In this document: positions 34,206 to 42,601 of the stretch, piece by piece | Numbering within the stretch: the first letter of the stretch is position 1 | How the letters are laid out: every line of letters begins with the position of its first letter | Assembly (NCBI RefSeq): GCF_037893185.1 | Contig: NZ_CP140772.1 | Span: 7,370,001-7,434,000, forward strand | Length of the DNA stretch: 64,000 nt | Reading direction: 5' to 3' | Origin: Chitinophaga sp. 180180018-3 | GTDB lineage: Bacteria; Bacteroidota; Bacteroidia; Chitinophagales; Chitinophagaceae | The notes under the pieces: model-generated | The model's database searches: none | What the model was told of the DNA's origin: nothing | What the model saw: the letters and a program-made list of their open reading frames with translations, nothing else | Position numbers and translations under genes: made by a program

Positions 34206-34754
34206 ATGCCCGGGAAATTTATGCGTATGGCCACCGCTTTGCTGGCCCTGTTTATTTATTGCAGTTGCTCCAAAACAACCGATGTTGCTGTAAAAGCACC
34301 GGAAACAGCGAAGGTCCCCGATAGTACCATCGTTCCGGAAAACAAAGTGGACCGGACTTCCCTGTTACAGCTGGTAAACGGGCTGCGGACCCGCGGTTGC
34401 AAATGTGGTACCGACCAAATGCCTCCTGTTCCTGCCGTTACGTGGAACGGATTACTTGAAAAAGCAGCCTACGGGCACAGCAAAGACATGACGCTGCGCA
34501 ATTATTTTGATCACAACAGTCCCGATGGCACCACTCCTGGCGCCCGACTGGATGCAGTAGGATATCATTGGAGTTTTTATGGAGAAAATATCGCTGCCGG
34601 CAACATGGATGAACAGGCCGTAATATTGGGCTGGCTCAGCAGTCCAAAGCACTGTCATAATATGATGGATCCCAGGTTTGCAGAATTTGGTGTAGGAAAA
34701 TATGATAATAACTGGACGATGGAACTCGGCAGCAGACCCGCTTCCCGGAACTGA
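34206..34754 (+). CDS. CAP-domain (SCP/PR1-type) lipoprotein
   Basis: A 182-residue protein. The signal peptide leads to a lipobox around Cys21 (FIYCSC), so the mature protein should be lipid-anchored. The CAP domain (about 50-180) has VNGLRTRG, the HSKDMTLRNYFDHNSPDG helix and strand, GENIAAG and the WLSSPKHCHNMMDPRFAEFGVG block with the conserved His and Glu. Bacterial CAP proteins have no single known role; some bind sterols, lipids or metals. ATG 34206 is used; ATG 34221 would also leave a signal peptide. Its stop touches that of the next, convergent gene. Confidence 0.9.
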   Translation: MPGKFMRMATALLALFIYCSCSKTTDVAVKAPETAKVPDSTIVPENKVDRTSLLQLVNGLRTRGCKCGTDQMPPVPAVTWNGLLEKAAYGHSKDMTLRNYFDHNSPDGTTPGARLDAVGYHWSFYGENIAAGNMDEQAVILGWLSSPKHCHNMMDPRFAEFGVGKYDNNWTMELGSRPASRN

Positions 34755-35027
34755 TCAGGGAGCATCCATCTTCTTGCGCCAAGCCTTCCACACATAATAC
34801 AGGAAGGCCCCCAGCGTGATAACAAACCAGGCATAAAAGAAGATCATCCGGCCCGGGGTAGATTCCTCCGGCACTGCAAATCCCAGGTAAAGACCCAGGA
34901 ATACGTTACTCAACATCCAGAAAAGACCAATGAAGATGGTACGCATGATCTTTACCAGGAAATGAAACAGATCGTAATCAAGCTGGTTCGGGTCCTTTTC
35001 GGGGAGCTGTTCCGGTTCTTCTTCCAT
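34755..35027 (-). CDS. Small two-helix membrane protein, DUF-type
   Basis: A 90-residue protein with an acidic N-terminus (MEEEPEQLPEKDPNQLDYD) and two predicted transmembrane helices (about 30-50 and 60-80), ending in a basic WKAWRKKMDAP tail. It is not assigned to a family. The frame extends to 35237 but that part overlaps the GH25 gene; ATG 35027 lies 19 bp after the GH25 stop. Transcription together with the muramidase suggests an envelope role. Confidence 0.7.
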   Translation of the reverse strand: MEEEPEQLPEKDPNQLDYDLFHFLVKIMRTIFIGLFWMLSNVFLGLYLGFAVPEESTPGRMIFFYAWFVITLGAFLYYVWKAWRKKMDAP

Positions 35028-35046
35028 AGTTATTGTATCAATATTG

Positions 35047-35841
35047 CTAAGGTATACACAGTTTTGCAAGGTCTGCACTGTCGCCCCTGAAAACATTAAA
35101 ATCCACAGTTGTGCGGATGCCATTAACACGGCCGATATCGCTATGCTGCCAGAAAAGCCACGCCCTGTCTGAACGGGGCCGTTCCTTCTGATAATAATGG
35201 GCAAGCCACAACGGATACCGGTCAAATTCACTGCCAAGATATGTTTCGTAAAAGTGGATGTTGGTATAGATGATCGGTTTAACCTTATATGTTTTCTCCA
35301 TTTCTTCCAGCCAGATCTTCGCGGTACCCCTGATCACTGCCGGCGTTTGATTATTGCTTGTTTCAATATCCAGCACCGGAGGCAAATCACCGGATTGCAG
35401 ATCCGCTACATTGCGGAAATTAATCGCCTGTTTCAACGGATCCCGGGTGGAATAAAAGAAATGATAAGCCCCCCTGATCAACCCGGCTTTACCGGCACGG
35501 TCCCAATTCTGATGAAAAGCAGCATCCTGCCTTGTTATTCCTTCAGTGGCTTTTATAAAGGCAAAGGATATACGAATATTGTCTACTTCCATCTGCCTGA
35601 CAGCTTGCCAGTTGATGTCTTTCTGAAATTTGGAAACATCAATGCCATGTATCTTGTAGCTTACGGGGATATCGATACCAAATTCCTCGTACCGGACAAA
35701 ATTGATGCGCTGCTCTCGCATATGCCACCATAAATAGCCGGATACAGCCAAAATAACCAATGCCACTGATATCGATATACGGATACGGGTACTTTTCACG
35801 TTGCTTCTGTTAGTTGCAGGGTCGGGGATGCCAGAGGTCAA
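35047..35841 (-). CDS. GH25-family muramidase, membrane-anchored
   Basis: A 264-residue protein with one N-terminal transmembrane helix (about 22-40) and a GH25 lysozyme domain. The signature GIDVSKFQ (Asp68), FIKATEG (Glu100) and PPVLDIET (Asp158, Glu160) provide the acidic catalytic cleft; the domain ends TTVDFNVFRGD. It would cleave peptidoglycan MurNAc-GlcNAc bonds from the periplasmic face. No ATG is available in frame: the start is either TTG 35841 or GTG 35799, both giving the anchor. The downstream two-helix protein is probably co-transcribed. Confidence 0.88.
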   Translation of the reverse strand: MTSGIPDPATNRSNVKSTRIRISISVALVILAVSGYLWWHMREQRINFVRYEEFGIDIPVSYKIHGIDVSKFQKDINWQAVRQMEVDNIRISFAFIKATEGITRQDAAFHQNWDRAGKAGLIRGAYHFFYSTRDPLKQAINFRNVADLQSGDLPPVLDIETSNNQTPAVIRGTAKIWLEEMEKTYKVKPIIYTNIHFYETYLGSEFDRYPLWLAHYYQKERPRSDRAWLFWQHSDIGRVNGIRTTVDFNVFRGDSADLAKLCIP

Positions 35842-35928
35842 AGATATACCTGCAACCCTGTTTTTATAGCAAGTATAGGTTATAATTTGTTTAAAGACAC
35901 TACTTTTACAATGGCCAAGTGAATTTTT

Positions 35929-36954
35929 ATGCCCGATTTTAATCTGAAAGATACCCTGAATCTCTTGTCCAAGTTCACACTGCGCCGGGGCTTAAACGCC
36001 GGTAAAGTACTTGGAAGTTACTTCGTAAGTAAATGGACCGGCAAGCCGGTACAGTGGGGGTATCCTATATCCATATCATTTGAACCTACCACCTCGTGTA
36101 ACCTTCGCTGCCCGGAATGCCCCAGCGGTCTGAGGGCGTTTTCCCGCCCTACAGGGATGCTGGAACAGGACTTCTTCCGGAAAACGATCGATGAGATTTC
36201 CAAAGAGCTTTTATACCTGATCTTTTATTTTCAGGGCGAACCATATCTGAATACAGGTTTCCTTGATATGGTGAAATATGCCTCTTCCAAAGGAATATAT
36301 ACTGCCACCTCCACCAATGCACATTACCTGACTGATGCCAACGCTAAAAAAACGGTGGAAAGCGGATTAGATCGCCTCATCATTTCTATCGACGGCACTA
36401 CCCAGGACGTATACACGCAGTATAGGATCGGCGGCCAGCTCGATAAAGTGATACAGGGTGCGAAGAATATTGTGAAATGGAAAAAAGAGCTGAAATCTTC
36501 CAAACCCTTTGTGTTTTTCCAGTTCCTGGTAGTAAAACCGAATGAACACCAGATAGAAGATATAAAAAAGCTGGCTAAAGAAATAGGCGTAGACCAGGTG
36601 AGATTTAAAACAGCGCAGGTATATGATTATGAAGAAGGCAATCGCCTTATTCCTACCATCGACAAATACTCGCGATACCACCGCAATGAAGATGGCTCCT
36701 ATGCCATCAAAAACAAACTGAGTAACCACTGCTGGCGGCTCTGGCATAGCCCTGTTGTTACCTGGGACGGACTGGTTGTTCCCTGCTGCTTCGATAAAGA
36801 TGCTCAGCACCGGCTTGGTAACCTGAAAAAAGAATCGTTCAAAGCCCTGTGGCATAATAAAGAGTATATCCATTTCCGTAGTCAGATCCTCGAAAGCCGG
36901 AAAAACATAGATATCTGCGCTAACTGTAGCGAGGGCACAAAAGTTTGGGGATAA
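35929..36954 (+). CDS. Radical SAM/SPASM-domain protein
   Basis: A 341-residue radical SAM enzyme. The CxxxCxxC cluster motif is at Cys57, Cys61 and Cys64 (CNLRCPEC). The SAM-binding GEPYLN and the STNAHYL segment follow. The C-terminal SPASM domain binds further clusters through CWRLWHSP, VVPCCFD and CANCSEG. SPASM enzymes often modify peptides, but no short peptide gene was found beside it; other members act on carbohydrates or tRNA. Single-gene unit, divergent from the GH25 gene. Confidence 0.88.
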   Translation: MPDFNLKDTLNLLSKFTLRRGLNAGKVLGSYFVSKWTGKPVQWGYPISISFEPTTSCNLRCPECPSGLRAFSRPTGMLEQDFFRKTIDEISKELLYLIFYFQGEPYLNTGFLDMVKYASSKGIYTATSTNAHYLTDANAKKTVESGLDRLIISIDGTTQDVYTQYRIGGQLDKVIQGAKNIVKWKKELKSSKPFVFFQFLVVKPNEHQIEDIKKLAKEIGVDQVRFKTAQVYDYEEGNRLIPTIDKYSRYHRNEDGSYAIKNKLSNHCWRLWHSPVVTWDGLVVPCCFDKDAQHRLGNLKKESFKALWHNKEYIHFRSQILESRKNIDICANCSEGTKVWG

Positions 36955-37009
36955 TTTTTCGATTCTTATTTATTGACAATCAACTAATTACTTCTTTTAT
37001 AGTTAAATT

Positions 37010-37043
37010 ACTACAAAAATAGTTTTTAAACTACAAAAATAGT
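37010..37043. promoter_or_regulatory. Two tandem BlaI-type operators upstream of the BlaI gene
   Basis: The 14-bp dyad ACTACAAAAATAGT occurs twice, at 37010-37023 and 37030-37043, exactly 20 bp apart and just upstream of the BlaI start at 37058. Outer halves ACTA/TAGT are inverted. The spacing puts both copies on the same face of the helix, suited to cooperative dimer binding and self-repression of the blaI-peptidase operon. Confidence 0.75.
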
Positions 37044-37057
37044 ATTAGTTTAGTGTC

Positions 37058-37420
37058 ATGAAAAAGCTATCCAGGAAAGAAGAAGAACTAATGCAGGTAT
37101 TATGGGACCTGAAGAAAGCATTTGTAAAAGATGCTATCGAGCACCTCCCCGATCCCAAACCACATTACAATACCATTGCCACACTCATGAAGCGGCTGGA
37201 GGAAAAAGGATATATCGGCCACCATGAATATGGTGGTTCCTATGAATATTATCCCATCATTGGTAAGGAAAGTTATAAAGACACCTTTATGAAAAAGGTG
37301 CTTAATACTTTTTTTGACAACTCCTATCTGAACCTGCTGGCATATTTCGCCAAAGAGGAGAAAATAGATGCCGCCGAAATGAAGGAGTTATTAAAGATGA
37401 TTGAGAAAGATAAAAAATAA
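37058..37420 (+). CDS. BlaI/MecI/CopY family transcriptional repressor
   Basis: A 120-residue winged-helix repressor: KEEELMQVLWDLKKAFVKDAIEHL, then the recognition helix in HYNTIATLMKRLEEKGYIGHHEYGGSYEYYP, and a C-terminal dimer helix. Family members repress by binding TACA-like dyads and are inactivated when the partner M56 protein cuts them. Two tandem operator-like dyads lie upstream, so it likely represses itself. The partner peptidase gene starts 5 bp after its stop. Confidence 0.93.
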   Translation: MKKLSRKEEELMQVLWDLKKAFVKDAIEHLPDPKPHYNTIATLMKRLEEKGYIGHHEYGGSYEYYPIIGKESYKDTFMKKVLNTFFDNSYLNLLAYFAKEEKIDAAEMKELLKMIEKDKK

Positions 37421-37425
37421 CGTGT

Positions 37426-39084
37426 ATGCCTGTACTCTTTTTATATCTTCTCCAGGCCTCCGGCGCTATGGCACTTTTCTACCTTTTCTATGTGGCTTGC
37501 TTCAGAAAGGAAACATTTTATCACTACAACCGGGTGCTGCTGTTAAGCATTTTCATCTTTTCTGCCCTGGCTCCGCTACTGCCAGTTCCCGCTATCAGCT
37601 GGAACAAGCCGGCGGCTGCTCATACAGCCAGTGCCGCACAGATTTATATTCCTGCGCATTCGCCCTCCATCGTATTCACCGAACAAGAACCTGCTGCTAC
37701 TCCCTGGTGGCAGCCACTCCGTGACCATGCTGCTACCATAGTAACAGTTGCTTATTTCATGGTCGCATTCATATTGCTGCTGGTACACCTTGCCCAGTTC
37801 CTCAGGATCAGAAAACTGCTTAAATCCGGCAACGCCTATACGAAAAACGGCATCCGCTATGTGCAGGTGGCTGGTCTATATACACCCTTCTCTTTTATAC
37901 GCACCATTTTCTTTGATCCTAACGCCCACGACCATACGGAGTTAAATCATGTACTGAAGCATGAAGAAGCGCATGTACACCAGCTCCACTCTGCTGATGT
38001 ATTGCTGGCCGGGTTATATTGCTGCTTTTGCTGGATAAACCCCATTGCCTGGTGGTGCAAAAGAGCGATGCAGCTAAACCTTGAATTCCTGGCCGACGAT
38101 GCTACTGTTAAAGGGTCCGATGCCCCGATGGAATATCAGTACAGCATTCTGAAGATGGGCATTATTCCTCCGAAAACCATCAGATTGGTAAATCATTTCA
38201 GCAGATCATTCATTAAAAACAGAATACTCATGATGAACAAAAACCAGTCTTCTCAAGGGCGCACCTGGCGGTACCTGCTGCTGGCGCCAGCTCTTGCTCT
38301 GAGCGTAAGCCTTTTGTCCGCCACCTCTCCTTCCGCCCCCGCCAATAACGGCACCAAATACCTGGTTACAGAAAATGGTACTACTTATGGCGTTGTAACC
38401 AGATTCACTGCCGACACGGATTTCGACAAAATGAAAGAGCTACTGGCCAAAGAAGGCATAGCGCTTACTATCCCCACGCTGAAAAGAAATACTGCAGGGG
38501 AAATCACGGCCATTAGATTCGAACTATCCTACGCAAAGGGAAAATTAAGCGAGGGAGTAGACGAAGACCCGAATGCCAAACCCATGGCTACATTCTTCTT
38601 CTACAGGGGCAGTAAAGAAGGGGGAATTGGCATCACCCCTAAAAAGCAATGCCCACAAAGCCTGATAGAAATAGCGGTCAACGAAAGCGCTGGCGCTGTT
38701 AAGGGAATCACCACCGATACCGCCTATCTGAACCGCTTTCCGGGTGGCGCAACCGCATTCTCAAAGGCGATGAGCAGACAACTGATATATCCCAGGGAAT
38801 GCCAGGAAAACAACAAACAGGGATTGGTTGCATTACAGTACAGGATCGCTCCTGATGGAGCCATAAGAGATATAGAATCCCTGTGGGGACCAGATAAAAA
38901 ACTGTTTGAAGAAGTGAAACGCTCTTTGGGAACATTGCCGGCATTCAAACCGGATCCGGCCGGAAAAACAGCTATCGTAACATACCGGGTTGGGTTTGTG
39001 CTACGGGACAAAGATGATAAAATGTCCGATTTTATCGGGATGGACGATGCGGACCTGATCGTTGTGGGGTACGGCGCGAAGTAA
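37426..39084 (+). CDS. M56-family (BlaR1/MecR1-type) peptidase with C-terminal TonB-like domain
   Basis: A 552-residue sensor protease. Transmembrane helices lie at about 2-24, 34-52, 103-127 and 282-302. The zinc-protease motif HEEAH is at 179-183, with a probable third ligand Glu220 in NLEFLADD. The C-terminal periplasmic part contains a TonB-like domain (GLVALQYRIAPDGAIRDIE, about 465-530) in place of a penicillin-sensing domain, so the signal is unknown. The last residues DLIVVGYGAK resemble the VVVGYG hallmark of SusC proteins. It should cleave the co-encoded BlaI repressor. Confidence 0.9.
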   Translation: MPVLFLYLLQASGAMALFYLFYVACFRKETFYHYNRVLLLSIFIFSALAPLLPVPAISWNKPAAAHTASAAQIYIPAHSPSIVFTEQEPAATPWWQPLRDHAATIVTVAYFMVAFILLLVHLAQFLRIRKLLKSGNAYTKNGIRYVQVAGLYTPFSFIRTIFFDPNAHDHTELNHVLKHEEAHVHQLHSADVLLAGLYCCFCWINPIAWWCKRAMQLNLEFLADDATVKGSDAPMEYQYSILKMGIIPPKTIRLVNHFSRSFIKNRILMMNKNQSSQGRTWRYLLLAPALALSVSLLSATSPSAPANNGTKYLVTENGTTYGVVTRFTADTDFDKMKELLAKEGIALTIPTLKRNTAGEITAIRFELSYAKGKLSEGVDEDPNAKPMATFFFYRGSKEGGIGITPKKQCPQSLIEIAVNESAGAVKGITTDTAYLNRFPGGATAFSKAMSRQLIYPRECQENNKQGLVALQYRIAPDGAIRDIESLWGPDKKLFEEVKRSLGTLPAFKPDPAGKTAIVTYRVGFVLRDKDDKMSDFIGMDDADLIVVGYGAK

Positions 39085-39085
39085 C

Positions 39086-39439
39086 CTATTCCGCCGCCGC
39101 TGCCGCTTTCTTCTTCCGACGGTTTTTGGTGACCTTGTTAAACAGGTTTATCCCCAACTGAACACCAATAAATTCAAGTGCTGTCATTAATGCCCCGGTA
39201 GCAAAATTCTTAAATTTACCACTTCCCCAAACCATCTTAGCCACATTCATGGCTATGTTGAAGGTATTGCTATGTTTGGCGCTGCCGGGGATGACAGCAT
39301 TGAGCGCCATTTTTTTGTAATTGTCCTTGAAGTATTCTACCCGGTCGCCCATCTCCTGCTCCAGCTGCCGCGAACGCATCTTTAAACGGGCGATTTCCAG
39401 GTCCAGCGTTTCAAAGCTGTTTATTTTTCCTTTACGCAT
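39086..39439 (-). CDS. Hypothetical protein of the YtxH / holin-like cluster
   Basis: A 117-residue protein not assigned to a family. The N-terminal 40 residues are a charged helix (SFETLDLEIARLKMRSRQLEQEM), followed by a hydrophobic region (about 75-105, FATGALMTALEFIGVQLGINLF) and a basic/Ala tail (KNRRKKKAAAAAE). It is last in a three-gene minus-strand operon with the phage-holin-like and YtxH proteins, a set seen in Bacteroidota and thought to be stress-related. Its stop lies 1 bp from that of the M56 gene. Confidence 0.7.
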   Translation of the reverse strand: MRKGKINSFETLDLEIARLKMRSRQLEQEMGDRVEYFKDNYKKMALNAVIPGSAKHSNTFNIAMNVAKMVWGSGKFKNFATGALMTALEFIGVQLGINLFNKVTKNRRKKKAAAAAE

Positions 39440-39459
39440 GTGTAAACCTATTTCATGGA

Positions 39460-39942
39460 TTATCCTCTTGCAGTATTTTCAGTGGCCTCCTCATCAGGAA
39501 CGTAACCAGGTTCTTCCGGGGCCTGCTTTTGCGCCGATTTAGGTTGGGGCTGGTATTGGTTATGGATATGCCCGGAGCGTTCATCCGCCTCTGTTATTTC
39601 ATCTACCAGTTCTGAAATCAGCAACCTTGCGAGCGGCCGTTGTATCAACTGCTTGCGAAATAACAGGATAATAAGAAACAGTACCACAAATAACCCTGCG
39701 GCACAGCTGAAACCAATAGTAAAGCTGCCGGTCATTTCTCCGATCCAGAAGCCCACCACCATCCCAAGAAACACTATCACAAAAAAGAACAGCAGGAAAG
39801 CCATCGTAAGGGAAAAAAACAATCCCAATGCCTTCGATAACTTTCCTGCTGCCTGGAGCTTAATCAGGTCCAGTCTGGTTTCCAGGTACTCCCTGGCTAC
39901 TTTTCCCGTTTGTGAAAAATAGTTGCTGAAATTATCTTCCAT
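39460..39942 (-). CDS. Phage-holin-like (YqjD/actinobacterial holin III type) two-helix membrane protein
   Basis: A 160-residue protein with an amphipathic N-terminal helix (TGKVAREYLETRLDLIKLQAAGKLSKALG) and two transmembrane helices (about 48-73 and 80-100), followed by a polar Gln/Pro-rich tail. The pattern matches the DUF1469/PF07332 phage holin family. ATG 39942 is used because the frame beyond it begins with TTG. It sits between the YtxH gene (24 bp upstream) and the hypothetical protein (20 bp downstream). Confidence 0.8.
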   Translation of the reverse strand: MEDNFSNYFSQTGKVAREYLETRLDLIKLQAAGKLSKALGLFFSLTMAFLLFFFVIVFLGMVVGFWIGEMTGSFTIGFSCAAGLFVVLFLIILLFRKQLIQRPLARLLISELVDEITEADERSGHIHNQYQPQPKSAQKQAPEEPGYVPDEEATENTARG

Positions 39943-39966
39943 GCAAAATGATTTATTCAAAAGGGG

Positions 39967-40161
39967 TTATGCCAACTCATTCTCTAACTCATCATGAAAC
40001 TGATCCTTCCTCTTTCTCCATTTTGCTTTCAGCTTTTCAGACTGGTCTTTGAATTTTTCTACCAGTTCATCTTTCTTGTCTGAATTCAGGAAATACCCCA
40101 CAGCCACGCCAACTGCTGCTCCTACGATAAATGAAACCACGGCTTTTGAACTTCTACTCAT
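39967..40161 (-). CDS. YtxH-domain protein
   Basis: A 64-residue protein with a YtxH-type Gly/Ala-rich transmembrane segment (about 8-24, SFIVGAAVGVAVGYFLN) followed by a charged amphipathic helix (DELVEKFKDQSEKLKAKWRKRK). YtxH proteins are linked to general stress in Firmicutes; here the role is inferred from context. It is first of the three-gene operon 40161-39086. Confidence 0.85.
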   Translation of the reverse strand: MSRSSKAVVSFIVGAAVGVAVGYFLNSDKKDELVEKFKDQSEKLKAKWRKRKDQFHDELENELA

Positions 40162-40369
40162 AACTAAGGTTTTTTAAGATGAAATAAATCAGGTTTTCTT
40201 TTTTAGGTAACAGTGGTTCAACAAACATTATTCCATAAATGAACTTTAATTGAAATATTGCCAGTTTCCCCGCAATAAGAACAAGCCGCCTGTCAATTTG
40301 TTCAACAATTCCTGTCTCTCTGCCGGTCTGCTTTTTGACAAGTCAACTAATTGCACGATATTATATACT

Positions 40370-41452
40370 ATGAGTTATTTAGATACTGATCGCCTGAAGC
40401 AAACTGGCTTTCTTCTCCTTATTCTGTTCCTGGCAGTTTTGCTGTTCCTGGAAATGTATACCTACTTTCCCGGCTTCCTTGGCGCCGTCACCCTTTATGT
40501 TATCTGCCGTAAATGGATGTTCCGGCTGGTGGAAGAATGGCGCTGGAAAAACAGTCTTGCTGCCGCCTTGCTGATGGCACTTTCCTTCATCATCATCCTC
40601 GTTCCTGTAGGTATGCTGGTAAATATGCTCAGCACTAAAATAGCCTATGCGGCCAGTCATTCTGCGGAACTGATCAACAACTTAAAGCAGGCCAACGCAC
40701 AACTCGAAGAACATTTGGGATTTGGCGTACTTACCCCCGAACGATTGAAAAAACTGCAGGAAAATATCACTTCTTTTCTACCCGGTTTCCTGGGCGCCAC
40801 TTTCAATACACTGACTTCTGTTGCGCTCATGTATTTTGTGCTCTATTTCATGCTAACGAACGCCCGCAGGATGGAAGCTGCTTTATATGAATACATTCCT
40901 TTGAAAGACAGTAACGTAGACCGATTGGGTAAAGAGTTCAACACTTTGGTAATTGCAAATGCTGTTGGTATCCCACTGATTGCTGTTGTTCAGGGCATTG
41001 TGGCGCTTATCGGTTATCTTATATTCGGTGTGCCCCAGCCGGTATTCTGGTTTGTCGTAACCTGCTTTACGGCCATGCTGCCGGTAATAGGCGCTGCTGC
41101 TGTTTATGTGCCGATGGGGGTTTATCTCCTCGCTTCCGGGAATACCTGGCAGGGAATTGCGATCCTCGTATACGGGTTTGGAATAGTGGGTACTTCAGAT
41201 AATATCACCCGACTGTTACTGAATAAGAAAATTGCTGATGTACATCCTCTGGTCACCATCATCGGCGTCATTATCGGGGTAAGCCTGTTCGGCTTTATCG
41301 GACTTATTTTCGGCCCGTTGCTTATATCCATGTTTATATTGCTGTTGGATATTTACGGGAATGAATTTATGGTAAAGAGACGGGAAGTGCCCGGATATCC
41401 TCTTTCTCCCGGTCGCGGCGAAGGCTCCCGGAATCTGCCAGGGTTAAAGTAA
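40370..41452 (+). CDS. AI-2E family transporter (PerM-type permease)
   Basis: A 360-residue membrane protein with about eight predicted transmembrane helices in the family layout: two pairs at the N-terminus (about 12-40 and 62-90), a soluble part (about 90-150), and the C-terminal set including IFGPLLISMFILLLD. The name is historical and transport of AI-2 is not implied; many members are involved in sodium/proton exchange or are uncharacterised. ATG 40370 gives the normal start; 40 upstream in-frame residues are not conserved-looking. Its stop abuts that of nadD. Confidence 0.88.
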   Translation: MSYLDTDRLKQTGFLLLILFLAVLLFLEMYTYFPGFLGAVTLYVICRKWMFRLVEEWRWKNSLAAALLMALSFIIILVPVGMLVNMLSTKIAYAASHSAELINNLKQANAQLEEHLGFGVLTPERLKKLQENITSFLPGFLGATFNTLTSVALMYFVLYFMLTNARRMEAALYEYIPLKDSNVDRLGKEFNTLVIANAVGIPLIAVVQGIVALIGYLIFGVPQPVFWFVVTCFTAMLPVIGAAAVYVPMGVYLLASGNTWQGIAILVYGFGIVGTSDNITRLLLNKKIADVHPLVTIIGVIIGVSLFGFIGLIFGPLLISMFILLLDIYGNEFMVKRREVPGYPLSPGRGEGSRNLPGLK

Positions 41453-42022
41453 TCAGCGGTAATAGTTATTTTCTGCTATATAGTTAATGACAGTATCCGG
41501 CACCATATAACGCACCGATTTACCATCCTTAATCCATTTACGGATATCCGTTGCTGAAATATCCAGCATCGGAGCATCCAGTATTTCCATCTTTGCACCA
41601 AAAGTATCTGTTATTTCATGCCCCGGGCGGCGATATACATAAATGGGATAGTTCTTTACAATATGTGCATAGTTTTTCCAGCGCGGGAGATTCTGAAAAC
41701 TATCGCTTCCCATAATGATAGCAAACTCCTGTGTTGGAAATTTCTCACCCAGGTAGGCAAGTGTATCCACCGTATAGGAGGGCCTTGGAAGGGAAAATTC
41801 GATATTGCTGGCACGCAATCTGGGCTCATCCTTAATGGCCAGCTCCACCAGGTGAAAACGGTCGTGCTCATTCAACAGCGCGGATTGTGGTTTCAGGGGA
41901 TTGTGCGGTGATACTACCAGCCAGACTTTATCAAGATCAGTATTGTGCGCAACGTAATTGGCAATGATCAGATGCCCTGTATGTATAGGATTAAAAGACC
42001 CAAAATATAAGCCTATTTTCAT
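41453..42022 (-). CDS. nadD: Nicotinate-nucleotide adenylyltransferase NadD
   Basis: A 189-residue nucleotidyltransferase that converts nicotinate mononucleotide to deamido-NAD. The motif GSFNPIHTGH is at 8-17, with GSDSFQNLPRWKNY in the middle and ISATDIR at 154-160. The gene is last on the strand after paaD, 83 bp beyond it. It converges with the AI-2E gene with no bases between the two stops. Confidence 0.96.
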   Translation of the reverse strand: MKIGLYFGSFNPIHTGHLIIANYVAHNTDLDKVWLVVSPHNPLKPQSALLNEHDRFHLVELAIKDEPRLRASNIEFSLPRPSYTVDTLAYLGEKFPTQEFAIIMGSDSFQNLPRWKNYAHIVKNYPIYVYRRPGHEITDTFGAKMEILDAPMLDISATDIRKWIKDGKSVRYMVPDTVINYIAENNYYR

Positions 42023-42105
42023 GATTTCGACGTATAAATTGCCTGCAGCGGCTTCAGTAATACGTGTAAAAATAGGTATTTATAGCATTAACAATACAAT
42101 AAGGC

Positions 42106-42597
42106 TCATTCCAATGGTTTAAACTGCTCAAATACCTGTCCGCACGACTTACAAAAATGTATCGCCCGGCAAAGCGTTGAGCCGAACGGGGAACGCAGGT
42201 AGGTTTCCTTACTGCCGCAATGCGGGCAGGGCACATGTAACAGTATCTCCTGGTTCAATCCTTCCGAAAGCTTCTCCGGAGGCGCGATACCGAAGTTCTT
42301 CAGCTTTTCTTTGGCCGCAGGTGTCAGGCGGTTACTCTGCCAATGCACGGCTTTATCCACTTCTACGTGCACGGCTATCCCAAGCTCTTTTTCCAGGACA
42401 GTTTTGATATTTTGCCGGATATAGCTCACCGCAGGGCAGGCTGCAAACGTAGGTATCATTTTCACCTGCACGGAATCTGTTTCCAGCTTCACGTCAGTGA
42501 TCATTCCCAGGTCAACTACACTTAGAACAGGTATTTCCGGGTCCATCACATGGTTCAGCGATTCATAAACACTATCTATGGTAATGGTTTGAGACAT
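42106..42597 (-). CDS. paaD: Phenylacetate-CoA epoxidase accessory protein PaaD
   Basis: A 163-residue MIP18/DUF59-family iron-sulfur assembly protein. It contains the MDPEIPVLSVVDLGMI opening and ACPAVSYIRQNI, and a C-terminal zinc-finger-type region (CPHCGS ... CKSCGQVFEQFKPLE). PaaD matures the diiron PaaA. ATG 42597 lies 4 bp after the paaC stop; an in-frame extension to 42639 overlaps paaC and is not used. It is fourth in the paaABCD operon. Confidence 0.92.
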   Translation of the reverse strand: MSQTITIDSVYESLNHVMDPEIPVLSVVDLGMITDVKLETDSVQVKMIPTFAACPAVSYIRQNIKTVLEKELGIAVHVEVDKAVHWQSNRLTPAAKEKLKNFGIAPPEKLSEGLNQEILLHVPCPHCGSKETYLRSPFGSTLCRAIHFCKSCGQVFEQFKPLE

Positions 42598-42601
42598 GAT
42601 A

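Noticed and set aside
34755..35237. A longer version of the small two-helix protein, starting at 35237.
   Set aside because: The extra 70 residues overlap the GH25 coding end and resemble its sequence in another frame; ATG 35027 gives a clean start 19 bp after the GH25 stop.
35929..36954. A RiPP cluster around the radical SAM/SPASM protein.
   Set aside because: The flanking gaps (35842-35928 and 36955-37057) hold no short precursor frame, and no export or leader-peptidase gene is nearby.
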